This document shows positions 36,216 through 45,526 of a stretch of DNA of 64,000 bases, one piece after another; position 1 is the first letter of the stretch; each line of letters starts with the position of its first letter. The notes below the pieces were generated by a model. That model saw only the letters and a program-made list of their open reading frames with translations. It did not search any database and was not told the DNA's origin. Source of the stretch: Pricia antarctica (GTDB taxonomy: Bacteria; Bacteroidota; Bacteroidia; Flavobacteriales; Flavobacteriaceae); assembly GCA_011050085.1 (NCBI GenBank), contig DRGL01000059.1:34474-98473 (forward strand), written 5' to 3'. The position numbers were made by a program, and so were the translations under genes.

Positions 36216-38039
36216 ATGACAAAATTTGAAGCATTGGGGCTAGAAAAGCCTCTATTGGATGCTGTTGCCGACATGGGTTTTGAAACCCCTTCGGAAGTAC
36301 AGGAAAAAGCAATCCCTATTTTATTGGAAAGTGAGACCGATCTGGTCGCCCTAGCCCAAACAGGAACCGGTAAAACGGCAGCTTTCGGATTTCCACTTAT
36401 CCAAAAATTAGATAGTAATAGCCGAACTACGCAAGGGCTTATTCTCTCCCCTACCCGTGAACTTTGTTTGCAGATCACCAACGAAATGCAGGCATATTCC
36501 AAATACATAAAGGGATTGAATACGGTTGCTATCTACGGTGGTGCCAGTATTACTGAACAAGCACGCCAGATTAAGCGTGGCGCACAAATCGTTGTGGCCA
36601 CACCAGGCCGAATGAAAGATATGATAGGTCGCGGATTGGTTGATATTACAAAAATCGATTACTGTATTCTTGATGAGGCCGATGAAATGCTCAATATGGG
36701 CTTTTATGAGGATATCAAGGATATTCTAAGCAATACGCCCAAAGGGAAATCTACTTGGTTGTTTTCGGCCACTATGCCGAAGGAAGTTTCCAAGATTGCC
36801 AAGAAGTTTATGGATAATCCCGTTGAAATTACCGTTGGCGCCAAGAATGCAGGCACTTCAACGGTAGACCATGAGTTTTATGTGGTTGGCGGTCGTGATC
36901 GTTATCCCGCACTAAAAAGGCTGGCCGATGCCAATCCTGATATATTTTCCGTGGTCTTTTGCCGAACGAAAAGAGATACCCAACGTGTTGCCGAAAAATT
37001 GATTGAAGATGGCTACAATGCAGGTGCCTTACATGGTGATTTGAGTCAGAACCAGCGTGACCTGGTAATGAATTCGTTCAGAAAAAAACAAATTCAAATG
37101 TTGGTCGCAACGGACGTGGCGGCAAGAGGAATCGATGTCGATGATATTACCCATGTCATTAATTATCAATTACCCGACGAAATAGAAATTTACACCCACA
37201 GAAGCGGTCGTACCGGCCGAGCCGGAAAATCCGGTATCTCAATGGTAATTGTGACGCGGAGTGAAATGCGCAAAATCAAATCCATAGAGAAAATAATTCA
37301 ACAAAATTTTACCCAAAAAACGATTCCCACAGGTATTGAAATCTGTGAGACACAGCTCTACCATTTAGCGAATAGGATTAAGGAGACTAAGGTTAATAAA
37401 GACGTAGAGAACTACTTGCCTGCTATCAACGAAGTCTTAGAAGGTATAGATCGCGAAGAGTTGATTAAGAAAATCGTATCGGTTGAATTTACCCGCTTTT
37501 CGAATTACTACAATAAAACCAAGGATTTAAATACTGGCGACAGCCGCGAAAGTGGACGAAGCCGTACTACCGATAACAGCAGAGGCGGCTCAGATTCATC
37601 GAACAATACCGGTTCGGTTCGGTACTTTATCAATGTTGGTGAAAAGGACGGTTACGATTGGATGACCCTAAAAGATTTTCTACGCGACACCTTAAGCTTG
37701 GGTCAAGACGACGTGTATAAGGTAGATGCGAAAGAGTCTTTTTCCTTTTTTAATACCGAAGCGGAACACACCGATCAAATACTTAAATTTTTCACGGATT
37801 TTAAATTGAACGGCCGATTTATTAATGTTGAAATTTCCGAGAATCCTGGTGGCGGTGGCGGTGGAGGTTACCGTGGAAAAAAAGGCAAAGGTAACAGGCG
37901 CGACAAGTTTAATGATGGCGGTGGCAATAGTAGTGATCGCAGTGGTCGTGGCAAGAGTCGCGAACGAAAAGGAAGTAAAGCCAAATCTGGAAATTCCGGA
38001 AAAAGAAGGAGTAAACAAAGTAGAAGCGATTTCTTTTAA
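36216..38039 (+). CDS. DEAD-box RNA helicase (CsdA/DbpA-like) with RG-rich tail
   Basis: A 607-residue ATP-dependent RNA helicase. The Q motif precedes Walker A AQTGTGKTAAF. Then come PTRELCLQ, DEADEML, SATMP, the second RecA domain with ARGIDVDD and HRSGRTGRAG, a DbpA-type RNA-binding (RRM-like) domain at about 465-550, and a Gly/Arg/Lys/Ser-rich tail. Such enzymes remodel RNA in ribosome assembly and cold adaptation. The long leader with a hairpin near the start codon fits cold-responsive regulation. Followed by a UUCG-loop terminator. The specific family member (deaD, dbpA or rhlE) is not assigned. Confidence 0.93.
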   Translation: MTKFEALGLEKPLLDAVADMGFETPSEVQEKAIPILLESETDLVALAQTGTGKTAAFGFPLIQKLDSNSRTTQGLILSPTRELCLQITNEMQAYSKYIKGLNTVAIYGGASITEQARQIKRGAQIVVATPGRMKDMIGRGLVDITKIDYCILDEADEMLNMGFYEDIKDILSNTPKGKSTWLFSATMPKEVSKIAKKFMDNPVEITVGAKNAGTSTVDHEFYVVGGRDRYPALKRLADANPDIFSVVFCRTKRDTQRVAEKLIEDGYNAGALHGDLSQNQRDLVMNSFRKKQIQMLVATDVAARGIDVDDITHVINYQLPDEIEIYTHRSGRTGRAGKSGISMVIVTRSEMRKIKSIEKIIQQNFTQKTIPTGIEICETQLYHLANRIKETKVNKDVENYLPAINEVLEGIDREELIKKIVSVEFTRFSNYYNKTKDLNTGDSRESGRSRTTDNSRGGSDSSNNTGSVRYFINVGEKDGYDWMTLKDFLRDTLSLGQDDVYKVDAKESFSFFNTEAEHTDQILKFFTDFKLNGRFINVEISENPGGGGGGGYRGKKGKGNRRDKFNDGGGNSSDRSGRGKSRERKGSKAKSGNSGKRRSKQSRSDFF

Positions 38040-38080
38040 ATCGCACAGAAACTATATTTTTAGAGTTAATTGTATATTAA

Positions 38081-38105
38081 AAAATACGCTTCGGCGTATT
38101 TTTTT
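38081..38105 (+). terminator. Terminator after helicase gene
   Basis: The stem AAATACGC/GCGTATTT closes a TTCG tetraloop (38090-38093), followed by T. An especially stable hairpin, 42 bases after the stop. Confidence 0.92.
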
Positions 38106-38141
38106 GTTTTGTTTAGTACATTTAATCCGTAACTCTATTCG

Positions 38142-38915
38142 ATGAGAAGATTTTTAGTTTTGATTTGCATACTATGCATAAGTACTGTTTATTCACAGGA
38201 AGAGCAGACAGCAACACAAGAAATTACTGCTATTGTGATAAATGCCCAAAATGAAAAAGCGATGGGGAGCGTTCACGTCTTGAACCTTAATCAAGTGATT
38301 GGTACGATTACCAATGAACAAGGTGAATTCTCGATTGCTGCCGCAGTAAACGATACTCTTTACATATCTTTTCTTGGATTTAAGCCCCAAAAAATTAGGA
38401 TAACCAACGATATGTTCAAATTTAAGGATACTAAAATATCCCTGACCGAACTTGCCTATGCGCTCGAAGAGGTAATCGTTCGGCCGTACCAACTCACCGG
38501 TTATCTTGAGATTGATGTAAAAAATGTTCCTGTCAACGATGCCTTTCAATATAGCATATCAGGACTTTCGGTTGGCTATGAATCGGGTAACAAGAGCACC
38601 AGTGCAGTAACCAAAGTGCTAGGCGCGATTCTCAATCCTGCGGATTTACTGCGAAACTTATTTGGTAAACAGCCTAACCAAATGAAAAAGTTACGCAAAA
38701 TGAAGGAAGATGATCAAATTCGTGATCTGTTGGCCTCAAAATTCGATCGGGAAATACTTATGGAAATGCTACAAATTGAAAAGGTAGATATTCAGGATAT
38801 ATTGAATAACTGTAACTATTCAAAATCTTTTATTACTACGGCGAACGACCTACAAATTCTCGATGCGATTAGTAGTTGCTATGAAGATTTCAAAGTACTC
38901 AATCGGAAACAATAA
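38142..38915 (+). CDS. Exported protein with carboxypeptidase-regulatory-like domain
   Basis: A 257-residue protein with a signal peptide (MRRFLVLICILCISTVYS-Q) and an N-terminal CarboxypepD_reg-like beta-sandwich (about 28-115: NAQNEKAMGSVHVLNLNQ, TNEQGEFSIAA, LYISFLGFKPQKI, ending in YALEEVIVRPY). This is the same module that begins many TonB receptors, but here no plug or barrel follows. The C-terminal half is charged and helical with no recognised domain. The function is unknown; it is possibly an envelope accessory protein. It stands alone between terminators. Confidence 0.8.
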   Translation: MRRFLVLICILCISTVYSQEEQTATQEITAIVINAQNEKAMGSVHVLNLNQVIGTITNEQGEFSIAAAVNDTLYISFLGFKPQKIRITNDMFKFKDTKISLTELAYALEEVIVRPYQLTGYLEIDVKNVPVNDAFQYSISGLSVGYESGNKSTSAVTKVLGAILNPADLLRNLFGKQPNQMKKLRKMKEDDQIRDLLASKFDREILMEMLQIEKVDIQDILNNCNYSKSFITTANDLQILDAISSCYEDFKVLNRKQ

Positions 38916-39111
38916 CTTTATCAAAATTTATTCTAAGTTATTCTGTATATCCATTGATACTACCACCTATGCTATCAAAGTTCCACACAATATCATTGTG
39001 ATTTGCAACTCGCATTTGTTGTAGCATCCAAATACTATCCGGGAAAATTTATGCTTTAATTTTATTTTTCCTTTCCACCATCATTTTATAGCTTTAGACC
39101 AAATAGGTTTC

Positions 39112-40818
39112 ATGAAAAATTTGCTGGTAGGTATTACTTTATTTGTTTGTATGTGCTCATGCAAACATGCCAATACCGAAACTAAAACGGATACGGTTTT
39201 ACAAACAGATTCCATCCCTCTACCTTCCAAAAAAGTACCTTTTTCCTGGGAGGGTGCAAACGTGTATTTCCTGCTGACCGATCGCTTTAATAATGGTGAT
39301 TCCTTAAACGATGTCAATTTTGAACGCACCGATACTACCGGACCCTTGAGAGGTTTTATGGGCGGGGATATTATAGGGATAACCGAAAAAATTAAAGAAG
39401 GATACTTTACCGATTTAGGCGTAAATGCCATCTGGTTTTCCCCCGTGGTGGAACAGATTCACGGTAGTACTGACGAAGAAACAGGCAATACCTACGGCTA
39501 TCATGGCTATTGGACCAAAGATTGGACCGTATTGGACCCGAATTTTGGCACCAAGAAAGAATTGGAAAACTTGGTGGAAACCGCTCACGAGTATGGTATC
39601 CGAATTGTAATGGACGTAGTGCTCAACCATACAGGTCCGGTCACCGAAAAAGATCCTGTATGGCCCGAAGAATGGGTACGAACCCAACCCACCTGTACCT
39701 TTAATGATTACGAGAGCACTACGGAATGTACACTGGTAAATAACTTACCGGATGTTTACACAGAATCCGATGCCGCGGTCAAGCTGCCCGATGCACTACT
39801 TGCCAAATGGAAAGCAGAGGGACGCTTGAGCCAAGAACTCGATGAACTTCAATTGTTCTTTGAGCGAACAGGTTACCCACGAGCTCCAAAATTTTACATT
39901 ATTAAGTGGTTGACAGATTATGTAAACGGACTAGGTATCGACGGTTTTAGGGTAGACACCGTAAAACACGTTAATGAAGGAGCATGGTCCGAACTTCAAA
40001 AAGAAGCTGAATATGCCTTTTCAAACTGGAAAAAAATGAATCCTGATAAGGTATTTGACGACACACCTTTTTATATGGTCGGAGAAGTTTACGGCTATGG
40101 TATTTCCGGAGGTCGCACTTATGACTTTAATGATAAAAAAGTAGATTATTTTAACCATGGTTTTAAAAGTCTTATCAATTTTGAACTTAAATCAGATGCG
40201 CTTCATACCTACGAGACTATCTTTAAAAAATATAGCGATATTTTACATAGCGAGCTGAAAGATAAAAGTGTTTTAAACTACTTGACTTCCCATGATGACG
40301 CGCAGCCATATGACCCGGAACGCAACGACTCATTTAAAGCGGCTAATATTCTAATGTTAACCCCTGGGGCATCCCAAATATATTATGGTGATGAAACTGC
40401 GAGAAGTCTAACGCTACAAGGTAGCGAGGACAACCCTATAATGGGAGATGCAGTTTTACGATCTTTCATGAATTGGCAAGAACTTGACAGTCTTCCCAAA
40501 ACCAAAGAAATACTTGAGCATTGGCAGAAATTGGGTAGTTTCAGACATAATCATTTAGCAATTGGAGCTGGTAAGCACTTACGATTAGCTCAATCACCAT
40601 ATGTTTTTAGCAGAACTTACGATGATGGTGATGTTAAGGATAAAGTGGTCGTTGGCCTCGATTTGCCCAAAGGAAAAAAATCGCTGTGGGTAAAAGGTTT
40701 TTTCGGCGATGGCACAAAATTACATGATACCTATTCCGACACTGAGGTTATCGTTGCTAACGGTAAGGTATTACTCGATAATTCGAATACCATAGCGCTT
40801 TTAGAAGTTGCGGAATAA
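39112..40818 (+). CDS. GH13 alpha-amylase-family lipoprotein
   Basis: A 568-residue glycoside hydrolase with a lipoprotein-type signal (MKNLLVGITLFVCMCSC, Cys17) and an acidic linker. The four GH13 regions are visible: DVVLNHTG (I), GFRVDTVKHV with nucleophile Asp282 (II), GEVYGYG with acid Glu325 (III), LTSHDD with Asp395 (IV). The arrangement and long insertion between regions I and II resemble periplasmic MalS-like amylases. It cleaves alpha-1,4-glucans. No SusC/SusD pair is adjacent, so it is not in a typical starch locus. Confidence 0.92.
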   Translation: MKNLLVGITLFVCMCSCKHANTETKTDTVLQTDSIPLPSKKVPFSWEGANVYFLLTDRFNNGDSLNDVNFERTDTTGPLRGFMGGDIIGITEKIKEGYFTDLGVNAIWFSPVVEQIHGSTDEETGNTYGYHGYWTKDWTVLDPNFGTKKELENLVETAHEYGIRIVMDVVLNHTGPVTEKDPVWPEEWVRTQPTCTFNDYESTTECTLVNNLPDVYTESDAAVKLPDALLAKWKAEGRLSQELDELQLFFERTGYPRAPKFYIIKWLTDYVNGLGIDGFRVDTVKHVNEGAWSELQKEAEYAFSNWKKMNPDKVFDDTPFYMVGEVYGYGISGGRTYDFNDKKVDYFNHGFKSLINFELKSDALHTYETIFKKYSDILHSELKDKSVLNYLTSHDDAQPYDPERNDSFKAANILMLTPGASQIYYGDETARSLTLQGSEDNPIMGDAVLRSFMNWQELDSLPKTKEILEHWQKLGSFRHNHLAIGAGKHLRLAQSPYVFSRTYDDGDVKDKVVVGLDLPKGKKSLWVKGFFGDGTKLHDTYSDTEVIVANGKVLLDNSNTIALLEVAE

Positions 40819-40975
40819 TATTACGAATACTCCTACCGTTTTTAATTAGGGTGTTTAATCTTCTGTTTTTTTTAAGGAATTAAAGTAAGGAATGGTACAG
40901 CTTTTGACAACCCTGATCCTACTCTTTTAATTCCAATTCGTCAATACTATATATTGACCAAGTCAAAATCTAAAA

Positions 40976-41815
40976 ATGACATCCCCAAAAATTAAAAAAT
41001 CAAAAATAAGCCGACGAAGTTTTATTATAAAATTTCTTCTTGGTGGTGCCGCTTTGGCATTTTTAGATGCCTATTGGTTCGAAAAATATATCATTGACTG
41101 GAAAGAATTTGATATTTCAGAAGGTGCAACCGATAAAATAAAGACCATTCAGTTGTCCGACCTTCACATCAATAGCATTAAGACGTTTCATCGGGATATA
41201 GCCCAACGAATTAATATCGAAAAACCAGATGTACTTTTTGTCACGGGTGACTCCGTTAATTTTAATAAGGGTATTGCGGCATTGGATACTTTTCTGGGAA
41301 TGATTGATTATGATATTCCGAAATTGGCCATATTGGGCAACGTCGACTATGAAGGGGGAACGAACCTAAATCTATTACGTGAAACTTACGAAAAATATAA
41401 TGGGAGGCTTTTAGTCAACCAAAACCATAAAATAAAGGTAAAAAACCGCACCTTGAATATAGTCGGCGTCGACGACTACCTTTGCGGTGATTCCGATTTT
41501 ATAAAAGCTTCAGAAGGTCTCGATTTATCTCAAGATACAGTTCTTCTTAACCACTGCCCCGCTTATCGTGATGAAGTCGATGTTCTAATCGCAAAACTTG
41601 GCCAAAAAATCAAATTGGTACTATCTGGCCATACCCATGGCGGTCAGGTTACATTTTTTGGAATTCCTTTTTTTACTCCCGATGGCAGTGGCAACTATGT
41701 AAAAGGCTGGTATAAAAACGAGCACAGTCAATTATATGTTTCTAAAGGCATCGGTACTCGGCTGCTGCCTTTACGCTTCGGCGCAAGAGCAGAATCAATT
41801 ATATTTCATATCTAG
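40976..41815 (+). CDS. Tat-exported calcineurin-like metallophosphoesterase (YkuE-like)
   Basis: A 279-residue protein with a twin-arginine signal/anchor (SRRSFIIKFLLGGAALAF, about residues 12-30). The metal-binding motifs follow: LSDLHINS, TGDSVNF, LGNVDYEGG (Asp in place of the usual His in GNH[ED]), LNHCP and LSGHTHGGQ. The class hydrolyses phosphate esters; YkuE-like members are linked to envelope or lipid substrates. The GNVDY change at a normally catalytic His is unusual and may reduce or alter activity. No partner gene is evident. Confidence 0.88.
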   Translation: MTSPKIKKSKISRRSFIIKFLLGGAALAFLDAYWFEKYIIDWKEFDISEGATDKIKTIQLSDLHINSIKTFHRDIAQRINIEKPDVLFVTGDSVNFNKGIAALDTFLGMIDYDIPKLAILGNVDYEGGTNLNLLRETYEKYNGRLLVNQNHKIKVKNRTLNIVGVDDYLCGDSDFIKASEGLDLSQDTVLLNHCPAYRDEVDVLIAKLGQKIKLVLSGHTHGGQVTFFGIPFFTPDGSGNYVKGWYKNEHSQLYVSKGIGTRLLPLRFGARAESIIFHI

Positions 41816-41839
41816 ATAAGCACTGTAAAATTTCCTTCT

Positions 41840-42499
41840 CTATTTAAAGCTATTATGGTAACGGACCATTATGTCATCGATACTTTTAATGGATTTTTTC
41901 GTCCAATCCAATCGCTTTTCCAACTTTTCGGTTTCGGTCAGTTGCCAAGGTAACGAAGTTCTTCGAAGCTTCGTACTCAGGGTTTGGAGTATAATGGCTG
42001 CCGAGACCGAAATATTAAGACTCTCGGTAAACCCTATCATAGGTATTTGCAGAAAACCATCGCTATTATCCATTACTTCTTCGCTCAGCCCTTCCCTTTC
42101 CGTACCGAAGAATAGCGCAGTTTTACCGCTAATTTCAAAATCATTTAATACACAAGAATCATTATGTGGCGTTGTTGCAATAATTTGATAACCTCTTCCT
42201 TTGAGAGTATCGATAGCATCGGAGGTACGATTATACCGTCGTAAATCCACCCACTGTTGGGCCCCCATGGCAATATCTTTGTCCAATCGATTACCGTGTC
42301 GACCTTCTATCGCATGTGCTTCTTGAATGCCGAAACTTTCACAACTTCGAATTACAGCACTTGTATTATGCAGTTGATACACGTCTTCTATGACCACGGT
42401 AAGGTATTTGGTGCGTTCTTCGAGAATGTCAAGAAAACGTTGTCTTCTCTCTTCAGAGATAAAATGTTCAAGATATTCGAGAAGTTGATAATCTCCCAT
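41840..42499 (-). CDS. trmH: tRNA (guanosine-2'-O)-methyltransferase, TrmH family
   Basis: A 219-residue SPOUT 2'-O-methyltransferase. I start at the ATG at 42499 (MGDYQLLEYLEHFI), matching family starts, rather than 24 bases upstream. Motifs: HNTSAVIRSCESFGIQ (motif 1, with catalytic Arg), FFGTEREGLSEE (motif 2), IPMIGFTESLNISVSAAIIL split by a turn (motif 3). The N-terminal helix and C-terminal extension fit TrmH, which makes Gm18, better than rRNA-acting SpoU enzymes. Divergent from the sirtuin gene. Confidence 0.9.
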   Translation of the reverse strand: MGDYQLLEYLEHFISEERRQRFLDILEERTKYLTVVIEDVYQLHNTSAVIRSCESFGIQEAHAIEGRHGNRLDKDIAMGAQQWVDLRRYNRTSDAIDTLKGRGYQIIATTPHNDSCVLNDFEISGKTALFFGTEREGLSEEVMDNSDGFLQIPMIGFTESLNISVSAAIILQTLSTKLRRTSLPWQLTETEKLEKRLDWTKKSIKSIDDIMVRYHNSFK

Positions 42500-42625
42500 A
42501 GCCCGAATATACCAAAAATTCAATTTTCAATAGGCCGAATTAATTCAGGGGCGAAGCGTAATATCGCTTGGTTTCTTATTAGATAAAACTTTACTTATTT
42601 TTATCGTATTACCTCAATTTGAAAT

Positions 42626-43327
42626 ATGCTACTTAGGAAAAAAATTGCAGTATTAACTGGTGCCGGCGTTAGTGCAGAAAGTGGTATCAACACCTTTCGC
42701 GATGCCGGAGGATTATGGGAAGGTCATGATGTAATGGAAGTTGCATCTCCCGAAGGCTTTGCCAGAAATCCAGCACTGGTACTTGATTTTTACAACCAGC
42801 GAAGAAGACAGTTGAAAGAAGTTTTCTCGAATCGTGCCCATTTCGCTCTAGTAGAACTAGAACAATTTTTTGATGTTAGCATTATCACCCAGAATGTGGA
42901 TGATTTACACGAGAGAGCGGGCAGCTCGAATGTAATCCATCTCCATGGAGAGCTTTTAAAAATGCGCAGTACTCACGACGATAATTCGATATTGGATTGT
43001 GAAGGCGATATCAAGCTCGGGGACCTTACCGAACAGGGTCATCAATTACGCCCTCATATCGTATGGTTCGGTGAAGCAGTGCCATTATTGGAGGAGGCTG
43101 CGACAAAAGTTCAATTGGCAGACATTGTTATTATTATTGGTACATCAATGCAAGTATATCCGGCGGCAGGGCTGGTCAATTTTGCCAAACCAGGCATACC
43201 CATTTATTTTATTGACCCAAAACCCAGTGTCTCAAAATATGAATTTGATAATCTTACTATTATCCCGAAAACTGCTGTAAATGGTGTTCCCGTTTTAGTT
43301 TCAGAATTAATTGCCGAAGTAAAGTGA
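42626..43327 (+). CDS. Sir2-family NAD-dependent protein deacylase lacking zinc cysteines
   Basis: A 233-residue class III-like sirtuin. NAD-binding GAGVSAESGINTFR and TQNVDDLHERAG are intact, with catalytic His107 in HLHGEL. FYNQRRRQL supplies Tyr56 and Arg59, the pair that in SIRT5/CobB favours succinyl- and malonyl-lysine. The small zinc domain is present in length (about 112-142) but holds one Cys (125) instead of four. The enzyme removes acyl groups from lysines using NAD+. Its stop overlaps the next gene's GTG by 4 bases. Confidence 0.9.
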   Translation: MLLRKKIAVLTGAGVSAESGINTFRDAGGLWEGHDVMEVASPEGFARNPALVLDFYNQRRRQLKEVFSNRAHFALVELEQFFDVSIITQNVDDLHERAGSSNVIHLHGELLKMRSTHDDNSILDCEGDIKLGDLTEQGHQLRPHIVWFGEAVPLLEEAATKVQLADIVIIIGTSMQVYPAAGLVNFAKPGIPIYFIDPKPSVSKYEFDNLTIIPKTAVNGVPVLVSELIAEVK

Positions 43328-43884
43328 CCCAAAAAGAACTATACAAATCTTTACATTATATAAATCACTCCCGTGAAAAACGTGCGGAGATGGCCGAATT
43401 AATCTTGGAAAATCCTGAGTTGATTAATCCGCTGATGGCGATCGCTTTTACCATTGATGATCCTATCTCTAGCCGAGCCTGTTGGGTGATGGAATTTTCT
43501 GCCAAGGAAAATTTATCCTATCTCTTTCCATACTTGAATACATTCACTCAAAATCTAAAGCGCGTATATCTAGACTCATCGGTTCGACCCATGGCCAAGA
43601 TTTGTGAATATCTTATGGTGGCCTATTTTTCTAAAATACCGAATGAGACGCAAATGGTGTTAGACGAGACTCATTTGAATCGAGTGACTTGCGCCTGCTT
43701 CGACTGGCTTATCGGCAATCACAAAGTGGCTACCCAAGCCTATTCTATGACTTGTTTAGTATTACTGGGCAAAAAGTTCGATTGGATTCACCCTGAACTT
43801 AAGATGATACTCGAACAGAATTATGCGGTAGGAAGTGCTGCATACAAAGCACGGGCTAGAATGACATTGTCCAAAATCAAGTAA
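43324..43884 (+). CDS. HEAT-like helical protein coupled to the sirtuin gene
   Basis: A 186-residue cytoplasmic, all-helical protein with repeated helix pairs resembling HEAT repeats (SSRACWVMEFSAKENLSYLF; SSVRPMAKICEYLMVAYF). It starts at a GTG that overlaps the sirtuin stop (GTGA), a coupled arrangement. It has none of the active-site motifs of adenylosuccinate lyase, although from memory relatives near purB are sometimes so named. The function is unknown; it may be a binding partner or substrate scaffold for the deacylase, an idea based only on gene order. Confidence 0.75.
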   Translation: MTQKELYKSLHYINHSREKRAEMAELILENPELINPLMAIAFTIDDPISSRACWVMEFSAKENLSYLFPYLNTFTQNLKRVYLDSSVRPMAKICEYLMVAYFSKIPNETQMVLDETHLNRVTCACFDWLIGNHKVATQAYSMTCLVLLGKKFDWIHPELKMILEQNYAVGSAAYKARARMTLSKIK

Positions 43885-44024
43885 GCAGTTGCCATTACTA
43901 TCGATAGTTAATCCAACAATTGTGATTTTACAGTTTGATTTTAAACTTTTCCAATCACCGGGATTTTAAAAACTCTATTGACTAGCTTATTTGAATATAA
44001 CCTCTAAAACTTTCGTAAAACCAG

Positions 44025-44032
44025 TATCTTTG
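44025..44032 (+). promoter_or_regulatory. -7 box upstream of purB
   Basis: TATCTTTG, exact TAnnTTTG match, 34 bases before the purB ATG. No TTG at the -33 position. Confidence 0.5.
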
Positions 44033-44066
44033 CCCTTTCCGAAAAAAATCCATCCAAATAAATAAT

Positions 44067-45410
44067 ATGTCATTATACGCATTGAACGCCATCTCTCCAA
44101 TAGACGGCCGGTACCGAAACAAAACGGAATCCTTGGCTGCTTACTTTTCTGAAGAGGCTCTTATTAAATATCGTGTACGGGTAGAAATAGAATATTTTAT
44201 TGCGCTTTGCGAAATTCCACTCCCACAACTGTCTTCTTTTGAAACTTCACAGTTTGAAGCATTGCGGGATATTTATAGAAATTTCAATACGGCAAACGCA
44301 GAAGAAATAAAAGACATCGAGAAGACGACCAATCATGATGTAAAGGCGGTAGAATATTTTATAAAGAAAGCCTTCGATAGATTAGGTTTCGAAAAATTCA
44401 AGGAATTCATTCATTTCGGATTGACTTCACAGGATATCAATAATACCGCCATTCCCCTTTCCCTGAAGGAAGCCATGAACCAGATTTATGTTCCGCAATA
44501 CCAAGAGCTATTAGGCCAACTGGAGCAATTGGCATCCGAGTGGTCTACAGTGCCCATGCTGGCGCGTACCCACGGACAACCCGCATCACCTACCCGATTG
44601 GGTAAAGAAATTGAAGTATTCGTTGTACGTTTAAAAGAACAGTTCAACCTGTTGAACGACATTCCGTCAGCTGCAAAGTTTGGTGGGGCGACCGGAAATT
44701 TCAATGCCCATAAAGTCGCATATCCCGATATCGATTGGAAATCTTTTGGCCAAAAATTTGTGCAAGAGAAACTAGGCCTGCATCATTCTTTCCCCACCAC
44801 TCAAATCGAGCATTACGACCATATGGCTGCGCTGTTTGACACATTGAAGCGAATTAACACCATAGTCCTGGACCTTAACCGTGATTTTTGGACCTATATA
44901 TCCATGGATTATTTCAAACAACAAATTAAGGAAGGCGAGGTTGGTTCATCGGCTATGCCACATAAAGTGAATCCTATTGACTTTGAAAATTCAGAAGGAA
45001 ACCTTGGTATCGCCAACGCACTTTTTGAACATTTATCCGCTAAGCTTCCCGTTTCAAGATTACAGCGTGACCTGACCGATAGCACAGTACTCCGAAATGT
45101 TGGGGTGCCATTCGCACATACCCTCATAGCATTTCAATCTACCTTAAAGGGTCTTGGAAAATTACTTTTGAACCGTAAAAAATTCGAACAGGATCTTGAA
45201 AATAACTGGGCGGTCGTTGCCGAGGCCATTCAAACGATTTTAAGGCGCGAAGGCTATCCGAATCCGTATGAAGCTTTGAAAGGCCTGACGCGTACAAATG
45301 CCAAAATAGATAAAGTTTTAATTTCCAATTTCATCGATACCCTTACAATTTCAGATAATGTGAAAAAGGAACTAAAAGCAATTTCACCGGAGAACTATAC
45401 GGGAATTTAA
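44067..45410 (+). CDS. purB: Adenylosuccinate lyase
   Basis: A 447-residue fumarase/aspartase-superfamily enzyme acting twice in purine synthesis (SAICAR to AICAR; adenylosuccinate to AMP). Key features: LNAISPIDGRYRNKTESLA split at the loop, TNHDVKAVEYFIKK, FGLTSQDINNTA, the catalytic His in ARTHGQPASPT, and the mobile signature loop GSSAMPHKVNPIDFENSEGN with the catalytic Ser. The N-terminus and length match the E. coli-type PurB. It has its own -7 box, separate from the sirtuin operon. Confidence 0.97.
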   Translation: MSLYALNAISPIDGRYRNKTESLAAYFSEEALIKYRVRVEIEYFIALCEIPLPQLSSFETSQFEALRDIYRNFNTANAEEIKDIEKTTNHDVKAVEYFIKKAFDRLGFEKFKEFIHFGLTSQDINNTAIPLSLKEAMNQIYVPQYQELLGQLEQLASEWSTVPMLARTHGQPASPTRLGKEIEVFVVRLKEQFNLLNDIPSAAKFGGATGNFNAHKVAYPDIDWKSFGQKFVQEKLGLHHSFPTTQIEHYDHMAALFDTLKRINTIVLDLNRDFWTYISMDYFKQQIKEGEVGSSAMPHKVNPIDFENSEGNLGIANALFEHLSAKLPVSRLQRDLTDSTVLRNVGVPFAHTLIAFQSTLKGLGKLLLNRKKFEQDLENNWAVVAEAIQTILRREGYPNPYEALKGLTRTNAKIDKVLISNFIDTLTISDNVKKELKAISPENYTGI

Positions 45411-45526
45411 TATTAATGCATTGACTTTGAATCAAACTGTTCAATAGAACGACAACACTTTTTTTGTTATATTTAACAGCTTGAAAGCTATATAAGCGGT
45501 AATACAATAGAACAATAAAAATATAT

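Noticed and set aside
39112..40818. Starch utilisation (Sus-type) locus
   Set aside because: The amylase has no SusC/SusD pair, regulator or further glycosidases next to it.
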